Part shown: in pieces, positions 6,450 to 13,864 of the stretch
Layout of the letters: each line of letters opens with the position of its first letter
Position numbering within the stretch: position 1 is the first letter of the stretch
Assembly: GCA_002390045.1 (NCBI GenBank)
Contig: DGSB01000022.1
Location: 1-18,153, forward strand
Direction: 5' to 3'
Origin: Fibrobacter sp. UBA4373
GTDB taxonomy: Bacteria > Fibrobacterota > Fibrobacteria > Fibrobacterales > Fibrobacteraceae
DNA: 18,153 nt
Position numbers and translations under genes: made by a program
The notes under the pieces: model-generated
Told to the model about the DNA's origin: nothing
Database searches by the model: none
Seen by the model: only the letters and a program-made list of their open reading frames with translations

Positions 6450-8507
6450 TTATTCCATCTGGGAAATTTTCTCATTTAACTCTTTCGAGAGCTTTCCACC
6501 GCTTTGGATGTCTTTGATAAGCCAATCGACCGATCCGCGGAGGTCGCTTTCCGGATATTTCTTGCTGAATTCCTGAAAAAGGACAAGCGCAACGGAATCT
6601 TTCTTCAAATTTTCGCGCATCTGGAAAGCTCTTGCAAACAGTCCGCGTTCCGCCTGCTTGGTATCCGGCCAAAGGGCGCAGAAAGCAGCATATTCCTTGT
6701 CCGACTCGGCAAATTTATCCAGTTCCGCATCAATTCGTGCCAGTTCCCAGACAGATCGGGCAAAAACGGAGTCCGCTTCGTCAGCCGAAAGCGCATTGAT
6801 GCGTTGCCACGTGAGCCAGGCGCCCTTCAAATTTCTTGCCGCATAAAGAGAATCTGCACGAGCGACCAGTTCCTTCGTCGAGAACAAATCGGTCCGCGGC
6901 AAATAGAGCGAATCCAAGATGGAAACCGTCACCTTCTTATAAAGATCTCTGCGGTAGCGTTCAAACCAGTTCCGTGCAAAATGTCCGGCGGCGCCCTTGT
7001 ACACGATCTGCTTGATCGAATCCAAATTGGAGGTTTTCGGCAGCTTGTCCTGTTCACGGTAATATTCATAAAGGAACGACTTGTCCGGAGTCTGGGCAAA
7101 GATGCCGATATCTCCCGAAACCTGTTCCAAGGAAGCGTTCGGGAAGAGTACCGCACCGAACTTGTCAAACGTTGCCTTCAACGTGTCCGGAGACGCAAAG
7201 AAGCCGTTCTTTTGCAAAGCATTGGCGAATTCCTTTCTGTAAAAAGACAGCTTGGCGCTGAATTCCACCTTTTTAAAGAGGTCGCTTTTCTCAAGACCCG
7301 CTTCGCGGGCCGCCAGCGCTTTGAGCTTCCAGCCAGCAAGCATATGTATCCGACGGCGACGCGGATACTGGTCGCGGATGCGTTCCGGAAGTTCCTCGTA
7401 CAAGGCCTTTGCATCTTTTTCCGTCACGAGCGGTTTGCCGTTGACCGTCACCAAAACGTAGTTGATGTCGAGAGGCAAATCCTTCGTGCCCGAAATTTTA
7501 TTTTCGATTTCAATCGTCACGCTGTCGAGAGGAGCACCATTGAATTCTGCGATATGCTCTTCGTAATACTGTTTGACTTCCGGGTAAAGAATCTTTTCAA
7601 ACTGAAGATTGTACTTTGCTTGGAGAACGCTATCGCCGCTATTTGCCATCAGGCTCTTGAATTCATTGACAAAACGGTCCGCGAGAATCGAGTCGCGCGA
7701 ATCTTTCGGAAGGACTTCCGGCATGCGACGGAGAAGAACCTTGAACGCAACTGTCGAAGAATCTCCCTTTGCCGTCCGGATTTCGCCAACCGAAAGCGAA
7801 TCCTTTCCAAACAGGGCTTCGTAAACGCTATCGATTGCCAAAATGCCTTCATGCGAATTCGAAGTGAAATTTTCGCGCTTTAAGCCTTGAATTTGATGCA
7901 AGGGAACTTGTTTCGAGAGCAAGTCGGCTTCCCCTTTTTTGACCAATGCCGTATCGGAAGATTCCACATAAGCAAGTTCGACGGTTACAATCGACTCCGC
8001 TTCAATCGCCTTCTGGATGTAAGCCTTAAGACCTGCGGCATTTTCCTTCAAGTAGAGGGCCTTGGCCACCTGGTCCCGGCATTCGCTCGCTTTTTTGCAG
8101 GAATCCGCCGCAAAAAGGGATTTATTCGCCACGAAGAATCTTTGCAAGGCTTCGTCCGTATGTCCCAAATTTTGGGCAATGTAGAATTCGTCATACGTGC
8201 GCATTAAAAAGCGGTCATGCAAATTCTCCATCGTCTTGGATACTTCGGCAGATTCGCCGCCGATCAGCTTGAGAGCTTGCAAATAAATTAAACGAGCTTC
8301 GATAATATTTTCGAGAGCGGCTTTTTCTTGTCCCGGTTCTGCATAAGGACGCGGAACAGATCTTTTCAAAAAATCCACATCGGATTGGTAAATCTTTTCC
8401 GTTTCCACTTGAGCGACAAGGCGATCGGATTTTTTCCAATTACAACCCGTCAGAATTGAAAAAGCAACAAGAATGCTGGCCGTCAAAAAATATTTCAGAT
8501 TTTTCAT
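6450..8507 (-). CDS. SurA/PpiC-like periplasmic chaperone lipoprotein with TPR-like C-terminus
   Basis: A 685-residue predicted lipoprotein: short basic start, hydrophobic core and lipobox ILTGC with acylated C22. Residues 30-110 follow the SurA N-terminal pattern (VAQVETEKIYQSDVDFL, then a long helix pair). Residues 228-265 end like a parvulin domain (YEALFGKDSLSVGEI, then VAFKVLLRRMPEVLP). A second SurA-N-like unit begins at 348 (NYVLVTVNGKPLVTEKDAKAL) and runs with a KALAAREAGLEKSDL helix to about 435. Residues 545-665 look like TPR helices resembling BamD (LFQEFSKKYPESDLRG). I infer an outer-membrane-protein chaperone or assembly helper; no convincing parvulin active-site set is seen, so isomerase activity is doubtful. 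Start: ATG 8507 with GGAG nine bases upstream. It lies 26 bases after the STAS gene, near the divergent tamB-tamA pair. Confidence 0.75.
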   Translation of the reverse strand: MKNLKYFLTASILVAFSILTGCNWKKSDRLVAQVETEKIYQSDVDFLKRSVPRPYAEPGQEKAALENIIEARLIYLQALKLIGGESAEVSKTMENLHDRFLMRTYDEFYIAQNLGHTDEALQRFFVANKSLFAADSCKKASECRDQVAKALYLKENAAGLKAYIQKAIEAESIVTVELAYVESSDTALVKKGEADLLSKQVPLHQIQGLKRENFTSNSHEGILAIDSVYEALFGKDSLSVGEIRTAKGDSSTVAFKVLLRRMPEVLPKDSRDSILADRFVNEFKSLMANSGDSVLQAKYNLQFEKILYPEVKQYYEEHIAEFNGAPLDSVTIEIENKISGTKDLPLDINYVLVTVNGKPLVTEKDAKALYEELPERIRDQYPRRRRIHMLAGWKLKALAAREAGLEKSDLFKKVEFSAKLSFYRKEFANALQKNGFFASPDTLKATFDKFGAVLFPNASLEQVSGDIGIFAQTPDKSFLYEYYREQDKLPKTSNLDSIKQIVYKGAAGHFARNWFERYRRDLYKKVTVSILDSLYLPRTDLFSTKELVARADSLYAARNLKGAWLTWQRINALSADEADSVFARSVWELARIDAELDKFAESDKEYAAFCALWPDTKQAERGLFARAFQMRENLKKDSVALVLFQEFSKKYPESDLRGSVDWLIKDIQSGGKLSKELNEKISQME

Positions 8508-8533
8508 CTAAAAAAGCTCCAAGATCAAACAAA

Positions 8534-8893
8534 TTAAGCAAGAGAAGCCAAGGCTTCTTCTAATGTCTTGTGGATTTCAAGCAATTGATCGGCACCGATG
8601 ATTTCAATAATTTCCAAAACGTTTTCGTTCACGTTCGCCACTTTGAAAACACCGCCAACGCCTTTCACTTTTTTGTTGACAAACAACAAAGCTCCAAGCC
8701 CCGTACTGTTGATATATCGCAACCGGGAAAAGTCAGCGACCAAAATTTTCACATCTTCCGTCAAGAGTTCGACAATCCGATTGGACGTTGCCTCGGCATT
8801 CGTCGAATCCAAATCGCCGACAAAGCGCAAAAGGCGCGCAGACGGGCAATTTTCAATAGGTTCAATGCTCAAAAGTTCTTGATTTTCGTTCAT
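8534..8893 (-). CDS. STAS domain protein (anti-sigma factor antagonist-like)
   Basis: A 119-residue single STAS domain of the SpoIIAA/RsbV type. The landmark block is VADFSRLRYINSTGLGALLFV (residues 52-72), where S63 in the INSTGLG loop is the expected phosphorylation site. Preceding strands (RLLRFVGDLDSTNA) and the following helices (VFKVANVNENVLEIIEIIG and LLEIHKTLEEAL) complete the fold at normal length. Such proteins bind a HATPase anti-sigma kinase and release its partner; phosphorylation switches them off. The likely partner is the fusion protein directly upstream, whose TGA overlaps this ATG (ATGA at 8890-8893), giving coupled synthesis. A GAGGG site lies just before the start. No sigma factor, PP2C phosphatase or other input protein is in the window, so what it controls is unknown. 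Confidence 0.88.
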   Translation of the reverse strand: MNENQELLSIEPIENCPSARLLRFVGDLDSTNAEATSNRIVELLTEDVKILVADFSRLRYINSTGLGALLFVNKKVKGVGGVFKVANVNENVLEIIEIIGADQLLEIHKTLEEALASLA

Positions 8894-9681
8894 TTTCCCT
8901 CTCGTATTCTCACAATGTTGACTTCGACACGCTGCGGTTCTACACGGTACGTCATCTTGGTCGACAATTTTTTTACAAGTACAATGCCTCGTCCCCGAAC
9001 CGAGTCCTGATTGACTTTGGGATGTTCATACTTTTCGATCAAAGCCTTTTGAGCTTCTTCGGAAAGTTCCTCGCATCGATTGATTACCGTTAACGATATT
9101 TTCGACTTGTCGATTTTCATTTTCAGTTCGAAAACACCGTCGACCGGCTTCCCATGTTCGATCGCGTTATTTGCAAGTTCATCGACAATGGACTCCATAA
9201 TAAACGCGTCTTTTTGTCCATATCCCTTGCTTCTCAAAAGCCCAACAACGAGTTGCCGTGTCGGAGGCACGACTGCAGACTTTGCAGGCAGGATCAAATT
9301 CAATTCTCTCGATTCGCCTTTATATTCCCAACGGAAATGGGCCAAATAGGCTTCCAGATTGCGGAACGACGGGATGGCAAAATTCACCCCCATCAACTTC
9401 AACTTTTCGGAAAGTCTTGGACTTGCGGCAAAAAGAGAAATGCTGCCAAGCCGCGAAACGACACGGGAACGAAGCCCCATGATTGCCCCGACCGCAGGCG
9501 AGCTTAAAAAATTCACGTTCGAAAGGTCTACCGCCCAATGCAAGGCGCCCTTCGCATAATATTCATCCACCAAAGTGGAAATCTGCGGGATTTGCTCAAG
9601 GCCAATATCGCCGTACAGCTTCAGAAGTGTGACTTCTGGAGCTTCATTCAAAATTTGAACTTCGACGGGATTCGGATTCAT
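8890..9681 (-). CDS. STAS-HATPase fusion (partner-switching regulator, anti-sigma kinase-like)
   Basis: A 263-residue two-domain protein. Residues 5-110 form a STAS domain with the switch loop VNFLSSPAVGAIMGL (residues 56-70), which keeps serines but not the DSSGLG text. Residues 125-260 form a SpoIIAB/RsbW-like HATPase domain: the N box ESIVDELANNAIEHG at 163-177 is excellent, and GRGIVLVKKLS at 230-240 is a good G2 box, but the usual DxGxG motif is replaced by INRCEELSEEA (200-210). The domain can probably fold and may bind ATP weakly. Known relatives phosphorylate STAS partners and hold sigma factors or other targets. Having both partner types in one chain suggests internal regulation. Both ends overlap neighbours by ATGA (9678-9681 and 8890-8893). 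Confidence 0.82.
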   Translation of the reverse strand: MNPNPVEVQILNEAPEVTLLKLYGDIGLEQIPQISTLVDEYYAKGALHWAVDLSNVNFLSSPAVGAIMGLRSRVVSRLGSISLFAASPRLSEKLKLMGVNFAIPSFRNLEAYLAHFRWEYKGESRELNLILPAKSAVVPPTRQLVVGLLRSKGYGQKDAFIMESIVDELANNAIEHGKPVDGVFELKMKIDKSKISLTVINRCEELSEEAQKALIEKYEHPKVNQDSVRGRGIVLVKKLSTKMTYRVEPQRVEVNIVRIREGK

Positions 9682-9959
9682 GCGACAGGGATTTTTCTTT
9701 GAGCAACGGGTTCGTGATGATTATCCCAGACAAGAAGCGCCACACAGGCTTCATCCGCAGAGATTTCGAGAGAGAAGTTCGGACCTGAGAGCTTAGACAG
9801 ATCTTCTTCGAACAAACTTTCCGCTTCTTTTTCCACACAGGTGCACACCGCCTTGGGAATGCCCAAGACGAGAGCATAGTCGACAACGGATTTTTTCAGA
9901 GCTGGAAAAAAATCCCCGTCGGAAGAAACTTCAATACGAATTGTTCGAATACCTTCCAT
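9678..9959 (-). CDS. Small protein resembling a partial HATPase (anti-sigma-like) domain
   Basis: A 93-residue protein, first of the regulatory trio, joined to the fusion gene by an ATGA overlap. I do not recognise it as a named family. Its layout follows the first half of an RsbW-like ATPase: a strand (IRTIRIEVSSD), a helix (FFPALKKSVVDYALVLGIP), a second helix at the N-box position (AVCTCVEKEAESLFEEDLS) and two strands (FSLEISADEACVALLVWDN). Yet the catalytic N-box Glu/Asn pair is not kept, and the chain ends at WDNHHEPVAQRK, where a DxGxG loop would begin; lid and G2 box are absent. I infer a non-catalytic domain that may bind or dimerise with the ATPase half of the fusion. Start ATG 9959, with GGGGAA immediately upstream. 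A cysteine pair at 39 and 41 is unexplained. Confidence 0.6.
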   Translation of the reverse strand: MEGIRTIRIEVSSDGDFFPALKKSVVDYALVLGIPKAVCTCVEKEAESLFEEDLSKLSGPNFSLEISADEACVALLVWDNHHEPVAQRKIPVA

Positions 9960-10000
9960 ACTTCCCCAATATATATAGTTTTCTAGCTATATTGCAATAC
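9960..10000. promoter_or_regulatory. Divergent A+T-rich promoter region between the regulatory operon and tamB
   Basis: Only 41 bases separate the two divergent starts. Minus strand: TTGCAA (9992-9997), 18 bases, then TATATT (complement at 9968-9973), only 8 bases before the ATG at 9959. Plus strand: TATATT at 9988-9993, 7 bases before the GTG at 10001. If both boxes are -10 elements, both mRNAs would start at or within a few bases of the start codon. TTGCAA is its own complement and overlaps both signals, so the two promoters may exclude each other. All of this is inference from base patterns. Confidence 0.4.
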
Positions 10001-13000
10001 GTGAAACGGTTAAAGCCCGCTGTCGCCATCGGCATATTCGCCGTGTTTGTAGGCTGCCTCGTGGCTTTTGCCTGGTTTTTATCCCTTTACATAGACAAAT
10101 ACCTGAATTCCACCCATACCTATGGGACTGTCGAAGTCAGCTTCCAAGGGCATACCTCGAGCGGGCTCCTCTCCCACCGGTGGGATTCGATCGGTGTCCG
10201 CGGGCCGGGATTTGACGTCTCGATCCAAAGCCCCCGCCTCAATGCGCACCTGATGTTATCGCCAAGCGAAGACTTTATCCATGTGGATATGGACACCGTC
10301 AGGGCAAATATCCGTCCTTCCCAGTTTCCCGCTTCAAAAAACGAAACGACGGACTTTTCTTTTCCGGACTTCCGAATTCCACTGGACGCCCAGGTCCGGA
10401 TTGCCCATGTGCATGCCGACGTAGATTCCTTAGGGGTCTGGTCGTTGGATTCTTTTGAAGTCAAGCCCCGCGGAGACCGTGCTGCCGTCCTTTCCTTCCA
10501 GAATGCGGCAGGGACTTATCTGGAACGTAAAATTTCGGGCAAGGTGAGCCTTTCTTGGCAGGGAGATGATCTTTCGGCAAAAGTGAAAGCGATTACGGAA
10601 GATAAAGACAGTGTTTCGGTAGCCGTATCCGCTCCCCGCAATGCGCTAGAAGAGCTCTCGGGTTCGACCGAACTTTACATTCAAAATCCAAAGAAACTGG
10701 TCAAGGATAAAATTCCGAAAAGCGTTTCCCTGCATCATATTCAAGCAAACGTTTCTTTCAAAGCCAACCCGAAAACAGCAAAGTTTTCGTACGACGCCAG
10801 GGTGCAGACAAAACTCGGAGCCTTTTGGCCACTGCCAGCACTGAGCGCAGACCTGCGGGTGCAGAGCAACGAAAAAATGAACTTTATCGTCAAGGGAAAA
10901 TTCACCGGAAAAAGTTCAAAGCAGCTGATCAAATTCAGCGGTAACGTCGACAAGAACCTCAACGGAAAAGTCAAATTCGAAGTCAAAGGAATCGAGTCGG
11001 AATTCGGGCCCCGGCTTCAACCGCTGGACTGTTCTGTGACTGCCGAAAAATCTTCTGCCGATTTACTCACCGCCCATGTGGTCACACGATCCGGTTCCAT
11101 TGTCGATGCCGAAATCTCAGGACTTTCCAAAGGACCTTTAAACATCGACTTTACCGGCGACATCGCTTCGAACGAAGCCTGGGCAAGACGTTGGAGCGGA
11201 GAACATTTACGACTAAACTCTAGACCTCAAGTGAAAGGCAATTTCCGACAAGGGAAAATGCATGCAGACGTTTCGATTGCTCCCATCGAATATGCATACA
11301 CGATGACCGCGGATTCCCTATTCACGTCGCTCGTCCTCGATGAAAACGGCATTGATTTTACGAAGGGATTTATTCGAACCTCCAAAGAGGACTTCACCTT
11401 TACAGGCGACGTCAAATGGGAAGACTCGATTCCGCACACTTCTTGGCAAGTGAACCAGTCCGACGGCGGTTACGGAAAAGCCTTTATCACTTTTGACCTG
11501 GACATGGATAGCGAAGCGAACAAAGTCCGTTTGGCAACCATTCCATTTGCAGACACTTCCCTTTTGCATGGATTTGACGGCATTGTGACCGGTACCTGCG
11601 TTCAAAATTTTGAACGTTGGGAAGGCAACGTCGATCTGGAAGTCGAAACCGTTCTCGACCAGATTCCTTTGAGCGGAAAGTTCAAGCTGCACAATTCCAT
11701 CGATAGCATTACACTCGACAACGCTTTGCTCAAGGCAGGCACCAACTCCATCGAAATCGAAGCGGCGGCAATGCTCCATTACGATTCCGCCGAATCGTTC
11801 TTTACAAGCGCTCGCCTCACAGACATTTGGGCGTCGACAGACAAATTCGACATTCCGCTTTTGCTCGCTCCTTATGAAAAGTCCCCATTAGCATCGGGCC
11901 TCTTTAGCGGAAACGTTTCGTACCGCAAAGGCAACGGCATTCAAGGGGTTCTCCAATTTTCCAATCTGACTTTGAAAAATGTTTCTCCAGAATTTTTCTC
12001 CATTCCCAAGCTAGACATTTTTGCCGAAAAAGAAAAAATGCAGATTTCGGGAAATATCAGCGCAGGAGAACGTGCTTGGAACGGAGACTTACAGATCGAC
12101 GTGAATGGACTTTTGGAACCGAGCCGTCACATTTTTGCCTATTATACGACTCCTGTCGGCGGAACCGCCTGGCTCGACGGAGATATCGATTCCACATTTA
12201 AATGGCGCGGAAAGGCGCAGCTGAACGGTTCCTGGTTCCTGCCTGAAAATTTGGGAGAAATCGTTCATACGGATTTCAAGGCAAATGCGACCGGAGATTT
12301 GCACCATCCTTTCGACAGTTTGAGCATTTCTTTCCATTCCGATTCTACGGCCATTGACACTAAGCGTGGATTCCCCATTCTCCCGGCATCCTTTAGCGGA
12401 ACGTTCCAAAAAGGCATCTTCAACATTCCCGACATGCAAATCACGAATTCCAACGGGGAAAGTGTCCATGCAAGTGCAAGCTATGACTTAGGGAACGGAA
12501 CTCTCGGCAGCGTCGATATTGCTACCGACCAGTTCTCTCTAGTCTGGAATCAAATTCACCAGGTTCGTTTGAGCAAGATCAGCGGTCACTTGGACGATTC
12601 CGAAAAGGAATTCACCCTATCCTTAAACCTGGATACGGTTACATATAAATTAAACAAACCGGAATGGGGTAAAGCGGACGCTTCCGCGCATGGAACCGCC
12701 GTATTGCATTTACCGCACGCAGTTGATGGAAGCTTTGCAAACCCAACTCTGGAAGGAAACTTCTTACTCGACAGAGCCGTCTACAAAAATGATTTTTCTG
12801 TCGACATCGGTTTTGGAAGCCTGAGCAAAATTTCTGCAACGCTTTCTGGCTTTTTCACCAAAGTCCGCCGGACTCGCCCGCCGTTAAAAAAGACCGCGGT
12901 GAAATCGAGACCGTTGAACCTTTCGATTCACGTCAGCGATTCCCAGCGTGACACGATGGCAATTCTCACAAACCTTGCAAGCTTCCCTTTAACAGTCGAC

Positions 13001-13864
13001 TTGTGGATTTTGGGAACTTCTGACCATCCGCTGTTCCGCGGTGACGTCAACAATTCGGGCAGCGGAACCATCGGTCTTAAAGACTTATTCCAATTCAACC
13101 TCGAATCTTTTGCCGTTTCATTCCAAGACGTTCCTTGGGACCGTGGAACGATCAACGTTTCGAGTGTTCAAGAACTTCCCTACTGCAAAAGCAGCGAGAA
13201 TCGCGACAACGACGAAACGTGCCCCATTCACCTTGACATTCTCGGATCTTTGACCGCTCCAAAGCCTATGCCTAGCGCAAACTGCGGCGTTGATGATTCC
13301 CCGGCTTCTCTCTATTACAGTGTGCTGCTCGGCTGCATATCCGAAGAAGAAAATTCAAGCATCGACCGTAACAAAGTTGCAGGAAAACTCATCGGTAGCG
13401 TTCTCACCACCACAGCCAACAAAACGCTCGGCGGTGAATATGTGGGCGATATCAATATGAAGCTGAAGCTTTTTGATGAAGAAACGATTTCCGAAAAAGA
13501 TTCCAGCTACTTGATGATTCCGATTTCTCTTGATCGCTGGGTTAAGGATTTGAATTTTGTCTTCGGCTATAAGCAGGACCAAAGTGAAACCCCGACCTAT
13601 GACCGTGCGCTTGAAGCCGGCATTACCTATACGATTCCCGCATTCTCGGAAGAAGACAAGACAAAGAATCCGGAACATTACAGTCCTAAGCTCGACTTCG
13701 GCGCAACCTTGATTTCGAAAAACTACATCACCACAACCGATGAAGACGAAAACCGTCTAGAAAAAAACGTGGGCTTTAATTACAGTTACAAATTCTGGTC
13801 TCCGCACTTCTTTGGATTTAACAAAACTGCGGAAGAAAAGAAAAAAGAGAAGGAAAAGAAATGA
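10001..13864 (+). CDS. tamB: TamB-like AsmA-family translocation/lipid transport protein (DUF490)
   Basis: A 1287-residue protein close in size to E. coli TamB (1259). A single N-terminal membrane anchor (AVAIGIFAVFVGCLVAFAWF, about residues 7-26) is followed by a very long beta-rich region of repeated short strands such as DAQVRIAHVHADVDSLGVW, as expected for the hydrophobic beta-taco groove spanning the periplasm. The C-terminal 350 residues carry the DUF490-like domain (SGSGTIGLKDLFQFNLESFA; VAGKLIGSVLTTTANKTLGG) and end in a lysine-rich tail. TamB-type proteins are implicated in phospholipid transport and in assembly of outer-membrane proteins with TamA. The next gene encodes a TamA-like protein (ATGA overlap). 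The GTG at 10001 was chosen as it starts just before the anchor; an upstream TTG at 9941 would overlap the divergent gene. No clear ribosome site. Confidence 0.85.
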   Translation: MKRLKPAVAIGIFAVFVGCLVAFAWFLSLYIDKYLNSTHTYGTVEVSFQGHTSSGLLSHRWDSIGVRGPGFDVSIQSPRLNAHLMLSPSEDFIHVDMDTVRANIRPSQFPASKNETTDFSFPDFRIPLDAQVRIAHVHADVDSLGVWSLDSFEVKPRGDRAAVLSFQNAAGTYLERKISGKVSLSWQGDDLSAKVKAITEDKDSVSVAVSAPRNALEELSGSTELYIQNPKKLVKDKIPKSVSLHHIQANVSFKANPKTAKFSYDARVQTKLGAFWPLPALSADLRVQSNEKMNFIVKGKFTGKSSKQLIKFSGNVDKNLNGKVKFEVKGIESEFGPRLQPLDCSVTAEKSSADLLTAHVVTRSGSIVDAEISGLSKGPLNIDFTGDIASNEAWARRWSGEHLRLNSRPQVKGNFRQGKMHADVSIAPIEYAYTMTADSLFTSLVLDENGIDFTKGFIRTSKEDFTFTGDVKWEDSIPHTSWQVNQSDGGYGKAFITFDLDMDSEANKVRLATIPFADTSLLHGFDGIVTGTCVQNFERWEGNVDLEVETVLDQIPLSGKFKLHNSIDSITLDNALLKAGTNSIEIEAAAMLHYDSAESFFTSARLTDIWASTDKFDIPLLLAPYEKSPLASGLFSGNVSYRKGNGIQGVLQFSNLTLKNVSPEFFSIPKLDIFAEKEKMQISGNISAGERAWNGDLQIDVNGLLEPSRHIFAYYTTPVGGTAWLDGDIDSTFKWRGKAQLNGSWFLPENLGEIVHTDFKANATGDLHHPFDSLSISFHSDSTAIDTKRGFPILPASFSGTFQKGIFNIPDMQITNSNGESVHASASYDLGNGTLGSVDIATDQFSLVWNQIHQVRLSKISGHLDDSEKEFTLSLNLDTVTYKLNKPEWGKADASAHGTAVLHLPHAVDGSFANPTLEGNFLLDRAVYKNDFSVDIGFGSLSKISATLSGFFTKVRRTRPPLKKTAVKSRPLNLSIHVSDSQRDTMAILTNLASFPLTVDLWILGTSDHPLFRGDVNNSGSGTIGLKDLFQFNLESFAVSFQDVPWDRGTINVSSVQELPYCKSSENRDNDETCPIHLDILGSLTAPKPMPSANCGVDDSPASLYYSVLLGCISEEENSSIDRNKVAGKLIGSVLTTTANKTLGGEYVGDINMKLKLFDEETISEKDSSYLMIPISLDRWVKDLNFVFGYKQDQSETPTYDRALEAGITYTIPAFSEEDKTKNPEHYSPKLDFGATLISKNYITTTDEDENRLEKNVGFNYSYKFWSPHFFGFNKTAEEKKKEKEKK

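Noticed and set aside
6504..7883. A 459-codon plus-strand frame antisense to the SurA-like gene
   Set aside because: The minus-strand frame has a lipoprotein signal, a ribosome site and domain patterns; the plus-strand translation is Arg/Phe-rich without structure, as expected of an antisense frame.
9941..10000. Upstream TTG start adding 20 residues to TamB
   Set aside because: It would put the start inside the divergent coding region and place extra residues before the membrane anchor; GTG 10001 begins right before the KRLK-anchor pattern.
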